Origin: Blattamonas nauphoetae
Lineage: Eukaryota > Preaxostyla > Oxymonadida
Assembly (NCBI GenBank): GCA_033064195.1
Contig: JARBJD010000248.1
Coordinates: 1 to 64,000, forward strand
DNA: 64,000 bases
Direction of reading: 5' to 3'
Below, piece after piece: positions 53,754 to 64,000 of the stretch (the stretch's first letter is position 1; every line of letters begins with the position of its first letter). The position numbers and the translations under genes were made by a program. The notes beneath the pieces are model-generated. The model ran no database searches. It was not told the DNA's origin and worked only from the letters and a program-made list of their open reading frames with translations.

Positions 53754-56198
53754 TTAGTCAATCGCAACGGAATGAGAAGAAGAACTCAACAGAGCGTCGA
53801 AGGACGTGGTGAGAATCGCAGAATGAAACTGAATCTGAAGGAGATGAAGAAGAGAGGGACAGACAGTAAGGGTGTTGAGGAAGGAGGATGGGTGAGGGAT
53901 TGCCTCAGGGAGTGTCTGAGGGATTGGGGATACGAGTGGTTGAGGGAGTGTTTGCGTGATCGGCTGTGGGAGTGATTGGGGGTGTGATTGGGATTGTGGG
54001 TTTTGGTGAGGGAGGGAGCGGGTGAGGGGGAGCGGTTGGAAGAGGGCGAGGGGATGGGTCGGTCGGACGATGAGGATGGTGGGATCGTCGGAGCTGACCT
54101 CGCTGCTGTCCACGTCGCAGAGAGGGAGGGAGAAGAGCTGAGGGAAAAGAGAACATGAAAAGCGAGAGCAACACACCACAATCTTCTCTGCCTCCCCAAC
54201 CTCCATCCACATCTTCTCGCCTTCCTCAATCAGAACACGCCCGGCCACCCACAGCCCATCCTTCCTCTCACTCACTATTTCCATGTCGTCGTCCCCTTCC
54301 CCATTCCACTCCATCCCATCTCCTCTGCGTGTGTTGCCATGTGCGTCGCCGAGTGAGTGGATGAGCGACGAGAGTTCGGGGGAAAGAGGGAGGGAGTGTG
54401 GGAGAAGGAGACGGCAGGCGAATGACCGAACACGACAACCATATCCCGCCTCAGCTTTCGGATTCAGCAACATCTGAATCCCGTCCGCTCCCTCTTTGAT
54501 CTCTCCAATCTCTGTTTCCATCCTTTTCTCTCCTTCATCGTCTCTGTATCCGGCTCGGATCTCTTCCTCGACCACTTTGTACACGTGGAGTCCCGAGTTC
54601 GTTGAAGCGATCAGAAATCCGGACGTGTGGTGGAATATAATGGGAGTGAAATCGAGGAGGTGAGTGGACGCATTGGGTGAACCATTGGAAGGCTGATAAG
54701 AAGGAGAGGTGAAGGGAGACGAAGAGGATACCACATCTTGGCTGAATCCCCTCATGACGAATGTGGGCTCAGACTGAGAAAGGTTCTGGGTGACATGCCA
54801 CACCTGCAATTGGCCGTGCGTGCTCATTGTGAGAATCATCCCGCCATGTCCTCCGGCAATTTTGATGGGTTTGTCCGTGAAGGACGGAACATGTGACGCA
54901 GGTAAAGAGGCAAGGATACATTGCCCAGAAACTAGGGTAATGTCCACAAAACCGACGCGTGACCTGTTTGTGAGGATGCAGAGGTGTGTCGGAGAGATGG
55001 CGGTCGATTTTGTGAGTGAAGGATAAAACGATGATGAGATGATGTGTTCGCCTTCGTCGAAATTGAATGACATGGATTTTGTGAGGACAAGACGATTCTT
55101 CAGCAGCTGGAGTTGCTGCACCTCACCGCTCCTCCAAACGATGACAATCGAAGGGACTTCCTTTCTTTCGAAGAAAACCTGAACAGCTTTGTCGTCTTTG
55201 GTTGGCTTCGTGGAAGAAAGTGCGATTCGCTTAATTGAGCCCCGACAAAGCATGCTTTGGAGACCAGTGACAGAGTAGTGAGTGCCTGCAACGACAAATA
55301 GGCCAACGGTTCCATTCTGAGTAACACACACAACCCTCATGGACGGAATTCCTGGTTGATACTCTGCTCGACCCATTTCTTCCGCATCCATCAAAACAAT
55401 CCCATTATCGCGTGAAAAACGATTGTTGCTGACAAGATCAAACACTCTGTGCCTTGTCATGAGTTGAGAATTGAGCGACTCGTGTCGAGAAGAATTCCGA
55501 TAGTTTGTGGGAGGCAATGGATAGAGAGCAAGATATCCCTGACTATCGCCAACCAACACACATCCAAGACAAGATTTGAGAGTATCAACTGTCTCACTTG
55601 GAGACAAATAACGCTTGAGGACTGTTGTAATATCTGTTGATGGCTGCGTGTTTGGAGATGTTTGGAAAGTGTCCTTGTATTTGGGGTAGCCTCGAGCAAT
55701 GTCGTAGTCGGAGTAGATCGCTGGAAGGAAAACACTTGCTGTCGGTCGAGCTGGGTTGGATGGATCATCAATCGGTGCGAGATAATGGCAAACAGATCCA
55801 ACCGTTTCATTCCCACCAGCTGTTCCTTTGACAATGGTTGTGAGATCATAGAAATCTATCCTGTTGTCATTTGATGTTGTAACGGCGAGATTTGAGTGTG
55901 GATGAAGAGAAATGGACAACAAAGTTGAGAGGTGAGATCGGATGGTACCCTTTTGCTCAAGATTGAGATTGCTCGATGTTGGAGGAAAGGATTGCTGGAA
56001 GAATCGTCTTTCTGAGTTGGATAAGAGACGAGGCTGCGAGAGACGCTGCGGTTCAGGCGATTCGGTGCTGGATGTGTCTGTGTCGGTGTCGAATGCAGAA
56101 TCGGAGTGCGAGAGAGACGACGGGCGAGAGGGTGGAGTTGGAGTGTGGCGCGAAGGAGGAGAGAAGATTCGTTGGAACCGTTCTTCTTTCAGCTCTTA
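53754..56198 (-). CDS. Beta-propeller-like protein, probably the 3' half of the CH-domain gene
   Basis: From 55922 the frame reads WD40-like strands (LLSISLHPHSNLAVTTSNDNRIDFYDL, LGCVLVGDSQGYLALYPL, MRVVCVTQNGTVGLFVV, VPSIVIVWRSGEVQQLQLL, HLCILTNRSRVGFVDI, GGMILTMSTHGQLQVWHV, HTSGFLIASTNSGLHVYKV), about seven blades. A Pro/Gln-rich low-complexity tail and a short C-terminal end follow. There is no ATG at its start, and the frame stays open up to about 56198, where the upstream CH-domain frame ends at a possible donor GTAAGAG (56199). An intron ending at a TCCAG near 56069 would join the two in phase. I therefore think this is one gene with the next entry. No known family is recognised. Confidence 0.6.
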
Positions 56199-59100
56199 CA
56201 TCTCCACCTCTCCCTTCTCCTCTCTCCTCCCCTTCCTTCCACTCTCCTTCCGTCCACTCTCCCTCCTCGTCGGTGTGGGTGGCAGGGCAAGCATCACTGG
56301 GTTCCTCTCGTGCGACGATTGAGGCACGGGCTGGTTGTGTTCGAGGCCAGTCTCGCTGGGTACATCGCGCTCTGTGAAGATCACCTCCTTCACTTTCGTC
56401 GGCGTCAGTGTCAGATAGTCTACCATCCGCATCCGCCTCACTTTCTCCTCCGCTCCCTCCCTTCCACTCGCTCCCCTCATCTCTTCACCTGTTCCACCCT
56501 CTTCACCACTCACTCCCACTCCCACTCCAACCCCCATCCGACGATCAGAAAGCGGCGATGTGTTCCGCTTCACCTCAAAAATCGGAGTCACTGGCTCATC
56601 GTCCCGTCCATTCCGCTCTCCACACACGCCCACCCTCCCCTCTCCCCCACCGTCCAGCGTTGGTGTCATCAACTTCCCAAACCCCTCCGACCCACTCCCA
56701 TCCGACCCAAGCGACGCGTCTGTCATTTCCGAAGTCGAGCGAGTCGGGCTGAACGGGAAGTCGTCGAAGGGCGACTGGAATCCGACGTCGATGGAGAGAC
56801 TGTGGAAGCGAGGAAGGCTCTTCGCTGCCATCAGCCTGTGCGTGCTCAGCTCCTCCCGCCCTCTCCTCCCGTCTCGCACCAGTCCCACCGCCACGTCCGA
56901 GTCTGCGCGACTTCGACCTCCCTCTTCCCGCCCATCCCCTTCCCGATCGCCCCATCGCAGAGGCGAGTCCACGCGCGTCATCCCTCCCACTTGGAACATC
57001 TGGCTCTGACTCTGGCTGTGTCCCATCCGACGAAGCGACAGCAGCGAAGGAGAGCGCGAGTGGAACGGTGTGTGCGAGGTGTGGCACGACATCGGCGAGC
57101 TGGCCAACGAATTCCCGAAATACCCAAAACCAGGTTCGCCGCGCTGGCTGCGAGGCACAGCAGGAGAGGACGGGTCGAGCGGGAACGAAGGCGAGAGCGA
57201 GAGAGTGAAGTTCACGTTGTCCGAATACGACCGCGGCGACTCCAGTCCCAAAATTTGCACAATGTCCAGTGGTTCTGCCCTCCCCTTCCATCGCCTGTTC
57301 CTTTCATGCCCCATCCCACTTTCGTCCACACCAGATTCGTCGACGGGAGAACACGACTCCAGGTCGAGCATCAGAGGCTGTGTGGGGCGAGGCTGGTGTG
57401 GTTGGATCGGGTGGAGACAGTGGAGAGGCGCCTGCATTGCTGTGCCGTCCTCGTCGGGCGAGCGCTGCGTCTGCTCAGTCTGCCGAAGAGGAGACCCTGC
57501 GAACGAGGGCGACGAGAAGAACGACGACGAAGGGTTGGAGTGCATGGACGGCTCATTCGACAGTTCGTTCGCTTCCCAGCACATGTACTCCTTGTGCCTC
57601 ACTCCCAGCCCAACTGACGACGCCACACACGACACTCCGTCTCCCATCCACTTCTCCTCTTCCTTTTTCCCCTCTTCCTCATCCTTCTCTTTCGCACTCG
57701 CCTCGTCAGATCGAAGAACAGCGAATGGGGGCGAGAGTGTCGGGTTGTGTGGGTTGAGTGAGGATGGCTGAGTGTCGTCCTCGTCGCGATTCGCTCTGAA
57801 AAGCAACACTGGGATTGTCTCTTCCTTCGATTCCTCGCAACTCGCCAGTCTTGTCGAAGAGACGCCAGCACTCTCTTCCTGTTCGTGTTCGTGCACGGGT
57901 TCTCGTTTTGGCTGAGCAGTTGGAGGAAGCGAGAGTGAAACAATGTTGTGTTCGGTCTCATCCACAGCACTCGTCTGAGACGACAGCGACGTCAGAGGCT
58001 GCGACAGCAGTGTCAGATCGTCCAGATCGCTCTTCGGTGATCCACTCCACATCCCACTCGGCCACTTCGCCACTTCTCCCAATCCCGACGCTTTCCCGCT
58101 CTCCTTCCGCCGCATCTGCTGCCCTCCAACAACCGCCAGTGTCGGCTCTGAAATCGATCCACTCAGCGTCAAGCCTCCCTCTGCCCCCTCATCGCCTGAC
58201 TTCCTCTCTGCCCCCACCACACCCACCGAAGCTGGCGTGAGCGGGACTGACAGAAACGCTGCGTCGTCTCCCTCCCTCCCCTGCCTCGTGCTCTCCTCCA
58301 TGGTCGATGGAGACAGAACGAACGACGATGAGAGAAGTGGCTGAGTGTCGGGTGGTGGGTGGGATTGGAGTGGATGTGGATTCTTGCCTGGTGCACTTCG
58401 AGAGGGGACTGGGGAAGAGTCGGAGCTGGTTGCGATGATGGGGTTGGGGGAGAGATGGAGGGTTGTGATGTGATCATCCGCCGACGAGTTTTTGTTTGAG
58501 AGTGTGGAGGGCTCTGTGTGGGGAATGGTGTCGTGCGGTTGATGAGTGTGTGGTGAAGTGTTGTGTTTGGAGAGGGATGAGGATGGAGTTGTTTGTGTTC
58601 GGGAAACCAACGAGCCGCTCGTTAAATTTGTGTTCTGGTTTTGTTGCGAATTGAAAAACACAGGGTCTGGGACAAAAAGAACTGGAAATTCATCCGAGGA
58701 CGACGCTTCAGAGTGTTTTAGTGTGTTGGACTTTGTCTGAGTTAGTTGTGTGTTTATGGAGGATTTTTGTTGAGGAGAGTCCGATTGTGATAGATTTTCT
58801 TCTGTTTCTGGTCGTTTCATGCGGTAATCGTCTGCGAATTTGACAGAATTGCCCAGGGTGCTTCTGGTGTTCATCCAGTCTGCGATGTACGTGATTTTGT
58901 TTTCATTAGCTCCATCATTCGCAATTATTGTTGGAGGAAGTTGTTCTGTGTGCAGTTCACAGTAGATAACATCAAGTTGGAGGAGAATAAATTCCGGGAC
59001 GTTCGACCGGTGGAATAATTCTGCTGTGAAGAACACTGGAACTTTAAGGGCTTCTAATCCTGTGAATCCGAGTGAAAGATTGGATATCATTTCACTGTCC

Positions 59101-59936
59101 GACTCTGGATGGTAAAAAACCGATGAGAGCGGGAATGAAGATTGTTGATCTTTGGATAAGTGTTGTTCTGGGTTGTTAGAACATAGTGAGGCAATAAAGC
59201 AGAAAATAGTTCCAGTTCGAAGGAATTTCCATCGTTCATCTGTTTTTGAGAGCTTTGTGACTTCATCTGGGAGTGACAGATTGAAACGAGAGAGAACGGT
59301 GTTCAACCATCCGTTGATCAGCTTCCACCGAGTCCGAATTGGTCGTGAAATGAAGATATCAAACGTCTCGAGCAGGAGATTCACGACAATTCTCTGGTCA
59401 TTGTGTTCGAACACCTGTCTTGCAGTCGGCATTCGCTTCCGTTTCGGAGCGCGACTCCAGAGATATGACAGCGCCTTTTCTATATTCCTCTCACAGGAGA
59501 TTTGGGAGGTATTGTGTTTGATGAGTCCTTGGATTTTGAAGCGGTTCGAGTCTGGAGTTGTGTCGAAAAGGAAATCTGTGATGGTGCAAAATGAACATAC
59601 TGTCGTTTTCACACGAAGAAAGTTTCTCAATTAGTTCACAAAGTGCTTCTCCTGTGAAAAAAATCTCATTTCGCGGGATTTGTCGCCTTGATGGGAGAAG
59701 AGCATTCACCCAATCAAAGAGCTGTAAATAACAACAATAGAGTTCATTAAAAATTTCAAAAATGCAAGAGAAAACAAACCAAATCATATTCGTCTTTGGC
59801 TGAAGAAATAGGTCACATGGCAAGAGAGTGATTTGAAATAAGTTGAGATAGACGGATGATCATAGAGATTAACCGAAATATGAATGGACATACATATACC
59901 AATGTCCTTGAGAATCGATCGTTCTTGGCGGTTCAT
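56196..59936 (-). CDS. Tandem calponin-homology protein with long disordered region
   Basis: Exons 59936-59900, 59799-59780, 59721-59601 and 59575 onward (introns 100, 58 and only 25 nt) join in frame: MNRQERSILKDIAKDEYDLLFDWVNALLP. CH-like domain 1 covers about residues 12-130 (FDWVNALLPSRRQIP, TGEALCELIEKLS, IEKALSYLW). CH-like domain 2 covers about 145-270 (RWKLINGWLNTVLSRF, LRTGTIFCFIASLC, GLEALKVPVFFTAELFHRSNVPEFILLQLDVIY). Tandem CH domains usually bind F-actin or microtubules. The remaining 900 residues are Ser/Pro/Glu-rich and disordered. The frame ends TAA at 56196, but it probably splices into the propeller frame. Divergent from the serpin gene. Confidence 0.75.
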
Positions 59937-60193
59937 AAGAATGATGTGAGGACCAGCTAAAGAATCATCAAAGGATGTTGATCAACCCACAGTTCCATAT
60001 TGATATAACACCACCGAATCCAATTTGGCCTCGGACTGATTTCGAACAGAGGAGAGCATCCATTTCCCCATGTTGATTCACATTGCTCTGCGAATGATCA
60101 CACAGCTCTGATCGATCCCATTCATTGTTCTCAATCGTTCGCAGTTCTTCTTTGTCTTGATTTTATGGCTCTTATCTCTCTCATTTACCATAG

Positions 60194-61815
60194 ATGTCCA
60201 ATATTATCCCTGAAAGCCCACCAGGCCCTGCCTTTGTCTTCCCAAGATTGGACGTTCAACAACTCGAAAGCGACCGAAAAGATCAAGCCACTGCTGTCGA
60301 CACATTCGGACGCAATATCATCGCTGAACTTCAGAAAGAGAAGCCAAATGTGCTCATCTCCGCCCTCTCAATCCACGAAGCCCTCATGATGACAGCGAAT
60401 GGAGCGCTCGGTGACACATTAACCTGCATGAAAACAGGACTCTGTCTGAAGAACCCATCGAGTGATGAGCCTGTTTGACCTGCACTCCCTGTTCTTCAAT
60501 TCATCCCACTTCCGTCGTCATTTCCCTCGCATCAATTCTCTTGACTCCTCATTGCTTCCGTCTCTAATCCCATTTTAGATCAACGTGCTCCATGCCCAAG
60601 TGACAGCTGGAGCCACGATGGAGAACCGAGCCCCTCTCTACACACTCGCAAACTCAATCTGGATCTCGGACAAGCTCCCGATCTACAGAGGCTTTGTCGA
60701 CGAATGCTCGTCGGTTTTCCAGGCAGACGCCAAGACATTGGATTTATCGAAAAAGGAGTATGCTCATCTTTCCCATTATCTGTTCTTCCATCGCCACTCT
60801 CTCTTCACCTCGATCTCTCTCATCACCCGACTTTTCTCTCCCGTCCAGTTGCACAGACACAATCAACAAATGGGTGGTCGATGCCACGAAAGGTCTCATC
60901 GAGAAGGTCGTCGACGACATCCACCCACAAACGCGACTCGTCCTTGTCAACGCCATCCACTTCCAGCAGAAGTTTGACAAGCCATTCAAAAAGCCGCTGA
61001 CAAGGGAACGAGACTTCAGACTGTTCGGAGGGGGAACAAAAAAGGTGGAGATGATGAAACAGACAGAAACGATGGCCTATTTCAACGAAGGTGATGTGGA
61101 GGGCGTCATCCTTCAGTTTGAGCTCAACGATGCACAGATGGTTGTGATGTTGCCAAAGGGTCTGAGCTATTCCGTCTTCATCGTCTTCCCACTCATCTTT
61201 CATTCTCTCCCATTTTGCTTCTCAGAGGAAGGCCTGGCCGCTCTTCACAAAGTGGCATCCACCTGGCTGGCTGGGGACCAATTCTCTCGCCTCATCGATT
61301 CATCAAAACCTGGACGGTATGACAATCGACAACAAACCCATCTTTCGTTCTCATTTCTCTTCGTGTTTATCTGACATCTTTCTTCACCTTTCATATTCTC
61401 TTCTTGCCCCCTGACAGAATTGAACTTCAATTGCCCAAATTCGAAATTGGGTTCGAAGGATCACTGAAACCAGTCTTGATCAAACTTGGGATGGAGAAGG
61501 CCTTCTCCGACACAGCTCGCTTCCCACGCATCTCCGAAACAGACCTCAAAATCGAGTTTGTCCCTCATATTCTCCCATCACTCCCTTTTTCACTCACAAT
61601 CCAGCGATGTTGTCCACAAAGCCAAGCTTCGCGTGGATGAGGACGGAGTGGAAGCTGCTGCTGCAACAGGCGTGACAATGATGCCCAGAATGTTCCGCCC
61701 CGAGCCGGATCCCATCGCGACGGTTGTTGTCGACCGCCCGTTCGTGGTTGGCCTCATGGACAGACGGGACAAGCTCCTGTTCTTCAGCGGTGTTGTGAGC
61801 GATCTTGGAGTGTAA
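60194..61815 (+). CDS. Serpin, inhibitory-type, six exons
   Basis: Exons 60194-60472, 60579-60757, 60849-61159, 61226-61316, 61418-61555 and 61605-61815 sum to 1209 nt, 402 residues, with every junction in phase. Serpin landmarks: NVLISALSIHEALMMTANGA, LYTLANSIWISDKLPI, INKWVVDATKGLIEKVVDDI, LVLVNAIHFQQKFDKPF, MVVMLPKE, VVHKAKLRVDEDGVEAAAATG and DRPFVVGLMDRRDKLLFFSGVV. The hinge (P15 Gly, then EAAAAT) is of the small-residue type needed for loop insertion. The predicted P1-P1' is Arg361-Met (codon 61687-61689) after MMP, suggesting a trypsin-like target. No signal peptide, so it is likely intracellular, perhaps protecting against leaked digestive proteases or those of bacteria (inference). 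Confidence 0.9.
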
Positions 61816-62024
61816 GTGAATGCTTGACAGCTTATTTAGTATTTTGTCATGCTGATATCAATTATTTTCATTCTCTTTTCTACCATTCTCTCTTTCTATC
61901 GACGTTCTATCCTGTTCATTCAATGTGTCGAAGAGAAATCAGTTTATTCTTCTGTCCGCATGCTTTTAACATCTTTTGTGAGAGATAAAATGCCTTCATG
62001 AAAACTTGAGCCCACAACTCAATT

Positions 62025-63178
62025 ATGACCTCATCTCCACCAGATGAACAACCATCTCCAGCACCAGTTGATCCATCCACATCGGTAGATCAGCCTCCTC
62101 TTTCGAAGCGGAAACAGAAGAAACTTGCCAAACAAGTTGATTGGACAGTCTTGAAGCGAGACAAAAAACACCGAGTCCAGGCTCAGAAACTTGAAGAACG
62201 CAACAAACGCCTTGAAGGAATGACAGAAGGTGTGCACTCATCCTTTCACGGTCATACTCTTTGCTCTGCAGAGGAGCGAACCGAACATCGTCAGAAATCA
62301 CTGGCTCGAATTGAGGAACGGCGTCAGCAACGACAGGCTGAAACAGAACGTCAAAAGGAAGCCCTTAAGACTGGGCAACGAATAGTGATTGATTTGAGCT
62401 ATTCTGAGATCCAAACACAATCAGAATTGAAAAGTCTCAAAACTCAACTGAACTTTTGCTACGGAACAAATAACCACACACCAACGCCTGTTTCTCTGCA
62501 TCTAACAAGGTATTCTCCATTCTTTTTTCTCGTTTCAGTTTCGGAGGGAAACTGAAAGAGGAGATGGAATCGATCGTCGGTTTTCAGGTCTGATACGCAC
62601 TCCTATATCTTCTCTCAGAATTGGATCATCGAAACTCACGAGCAGAGTTTCTTGGACATATACCCGCACAACGAAATTGTGTATCTCACATCGGACTCCC
62701 CCAATTCTCTCGAAGTCCTGGACAAGAACTGTGTGTATGTGATTGGCGGCATGGTCGATCACAACCGACTGAAAGTGTGTCCTTAGCCTGTTTTTCTATT
62801 TCTGAAGGGAAGAACATTCGAAGACTCATCGAAACACAATCTCCGAACAGCATCGCTCCCCATCCGAAAATACGTTGATCTATCGGCTCGAGATGTTCTC
62901 TCTGTGAACCACGGTATGCACAGCCACACTTTGGTCATGTCTCCTCTTTGCGTGGGATCCTCTCAGTCTTCAATCTCCTCGTCGCCCTTCTTGAGCACGA
63001 AGGAAATTGGGTGAAGGCCCTTCATCAGACTCTTCCCCCTCGCATTATCCGTTCAGTGAAGCCGGAATATGTTCATATGTTGGGAGATGCAGACGTTTCA
63101 CCTCCTGATCCGGACACCCACACTCCAGATGTCACTGTAACTGCTGACGGAGGGGAGAAGATGACAAAAACAGACTAA
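62025..63178 (+). CDS. TRM10: tRNA (guanine/adenine-9-N1) methyltransferase, TRM10 family
   Basis: Exons 62025-62229, 62272-62509, 62539-62587, 62619-62774, 62808-62913 and 62967-63178 (introns 42, 29, 31, 33 and 53 nt) join in frame to 321 residues. A basic N-terminal helix (SKRKQKKLAKQVDW...) binds tRNA. The SPOUT core shows RIVIDLSYSEIQTQSELKSL, HLTSFGGKL, EIVYLTSDSPNSLEVLD, YVIGGMVDHNR, LPIRKYVDL and LSVNHVFNLLVALLEH, the standard TRM10 series including the invariant VIGG..D..R SAM-binding and catalytic region. It methylates N1 of purine 9 in tRNA. The acidic C-terminal tail is variable. It has the shortest introns among the securely modelled genes in the window. Confidence 0.9.
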
Positions 63179-63470
63179 TGTCTCACCCAGCTGCTTTTTG
63201 TTGGGAAAGGAGATTGTATTCGGTGTGGTTTCATTTCTTGTGTTTGGACTGCTTCCTGTTTTCGTGATGAGCTCTGAAGACGCTGAACCGTTCACGGCCG
63301 AACAGATCCACCACGCTTTATGGGATGTCGTCCTTGAGAGACAGCGAATTATTCTCATTTCACTTCCGACTCCTCCAACATTCTCCAGAAAAATGAATTT
63401 CCTTAAACGTGGGTATGGAAATAAAGAAAGATGAAATTCATCACAATAGCTTGAAGACAACAAAAAGTCT

Positions 63471-64000
63471 CTATCCATCAGTTGGAGGAGCTGCGTTCCT
63501 GATGGCCATCATACAAGCAGTCTTCATCAAGTCAGCATCCTCCAACAGCGGAATATCCAACCGATTAAAGCACATGTGCCCCTCAGGCATCTTCAGTGCG
63601 GCGACTCCCAACGAATGAAGGACAAATCCCCCGTTCTTCTCTTTTGCGGACGGTTTCAAGTCCTTGAAGCCAGTCGGGGGAGCATTCGTCAGTCCTGTTC
63701 CGAGACGCAGAATCTCTCTTCGCATGTTGTTGTCTGCTTTCTTCACCATCTCCCAGAAGGCAGCGATCACCTTTGGATGACTTGAAAGCGCGGTTGTGTA
63801 TGATGTGTGTTTCTTCCAATCATCAACATCAATCTCGGTCTTTCCACAAACAATCAGCTCCAGCTCTTCTGGGCTGAGAAGACGGAGGACATGCTCTGGA
63901 ACAAGCGCGTGGAGTTCCGACCGCATCGCTGTCAAGATGGGAGAGTAGTAATTCAGAGTGGCGAGGCAGCTGAGATCAACATAATCGGGAAGGTCTTCGA
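63471..64000 (-). CDS. HECT E3 ubiquitin ligase C-terminus (partial, runs off window)
   Basis: The frame is open from the right edge (DLPDYVDLSCLATLNYYSPILTAMRSEL) to a stop at 63471. It matches the HECT C-terminal part of the gene at 19059-21369 (LVPEHVLRLLSPEELEL, LRLGTGLTNAPPTGFKDLK, MPEGHMCFNRLDIPLLEDADL) with the catalytic Cys in HMCFN. Whether it also has a pseudokinase upstream is beyond the window. The region between TRM10 and this gene (63179-63470) shows only a 78-codon frame without ATG (63198-63434), not accepted. Confidence 0.8.
   Translation of the reverse strand, partial: EDLPDYVDLSCLATLNYYSPILTAMRSELHALVPEHVLRLLSPEELELIVCGKTEIDVDDWKKHTSYTTALSSHPKVIAAFWEMVKKADNNMRREILRLGTGLTNAPPTGFKDLKPSAKEKNGGFVLHSLGVAALKMPEGHMCFNRLDIPLLEDADLMKTACMMAIRNAAPPTDG

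Noticed and set aside
56106-57617. 503-codon open frame antisense to the CH-domain gene
   Set aside because: Arises from Ser/Pro-rich codon bias on the other strand; low-complexity Arg/His/Pro composition, no domain.
63198-63434. 78-codon frame with a hydrophobic N-terminus between TRM10 and HECT genes
   Set aside because: No ATG, no splice context found, no family match.

Overview
The window looks like a nuclear scaffold piece from an anaerobic flagellate of the Preaxostyla (oxymonads), most like Blattamonas. This is inference. The basis is giant Ser/Thr-rich secreted or membrane surface proteins with beta-helix repeats and kinase-like tails, SPRY-like proteins ending in the GQTAAIRVN / DDEEQPGIFPDIPSPLCLGI signature, an NlpC/P60 protein like those of trichomonads, many very short GT-AG introns (about 25-60 nt, a few near 100), and TAA, TAG and TGA all used as stops (so not the Streblomastix code). 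I saw no rRNA, tRNA, CRISPR array or virus-like element.

The layout is dominated by an old inverted duplication. Left arm (about 4.07-19.05 kb): giant surface gene A (+), a two-domain unknown gene (+), an NlpC/P60 gene (-), and a Tc1/mariner-like MITE. Right arm (about 28.77-53.37 kb), in mirror order: NlpC/P60 gene (+), single-domain unknown gene (-), then about 12.4 kb of foreign-looking material, then surface gene A' (-). The unique core between the arms (19.06-28.69 kb) holds a pseudokinase-HECT gene (-), a coiled-coil gene (-), a WW-MyTH4-RhoGAP gene (+) and a SPRY-like gene (+). The MITE's insertion site is preserved empty in the right arm at 28891-28892.

The 31.39-43.76 kb block within the right arm is a 5'-truncated TmcB-like (TPR plus membrane segments) gene cut into four pieces. 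The first interruption is a Mutator-like element with 9-bp target duplications (32415-34652). The second (35403-37188) carries a second SPRY-like gene on the opposite strand. The third is a composite element with palindromic ends (38139-42710).

Outside the arms: a surface-protein gene with a probable frameshift runs off the left edge (49-3996, -). On the right lie a tandem calponin-homology protein that probably splices into a beta-propeller region (53754-59936, -), a six-exon serpin with an inhibitory-type hinge and Arg at the predicted P1 (60194-61815, +), a six-exon TRM10 tRNA m1G9/m1A9 methyltransferase (62025-63178, +) and a second HECT gene cut by the right edge (63471-64000, -). Gene models were spliced by eye with GT-AG rules and phase checks; several close exactly in frame, which is the main support for them.
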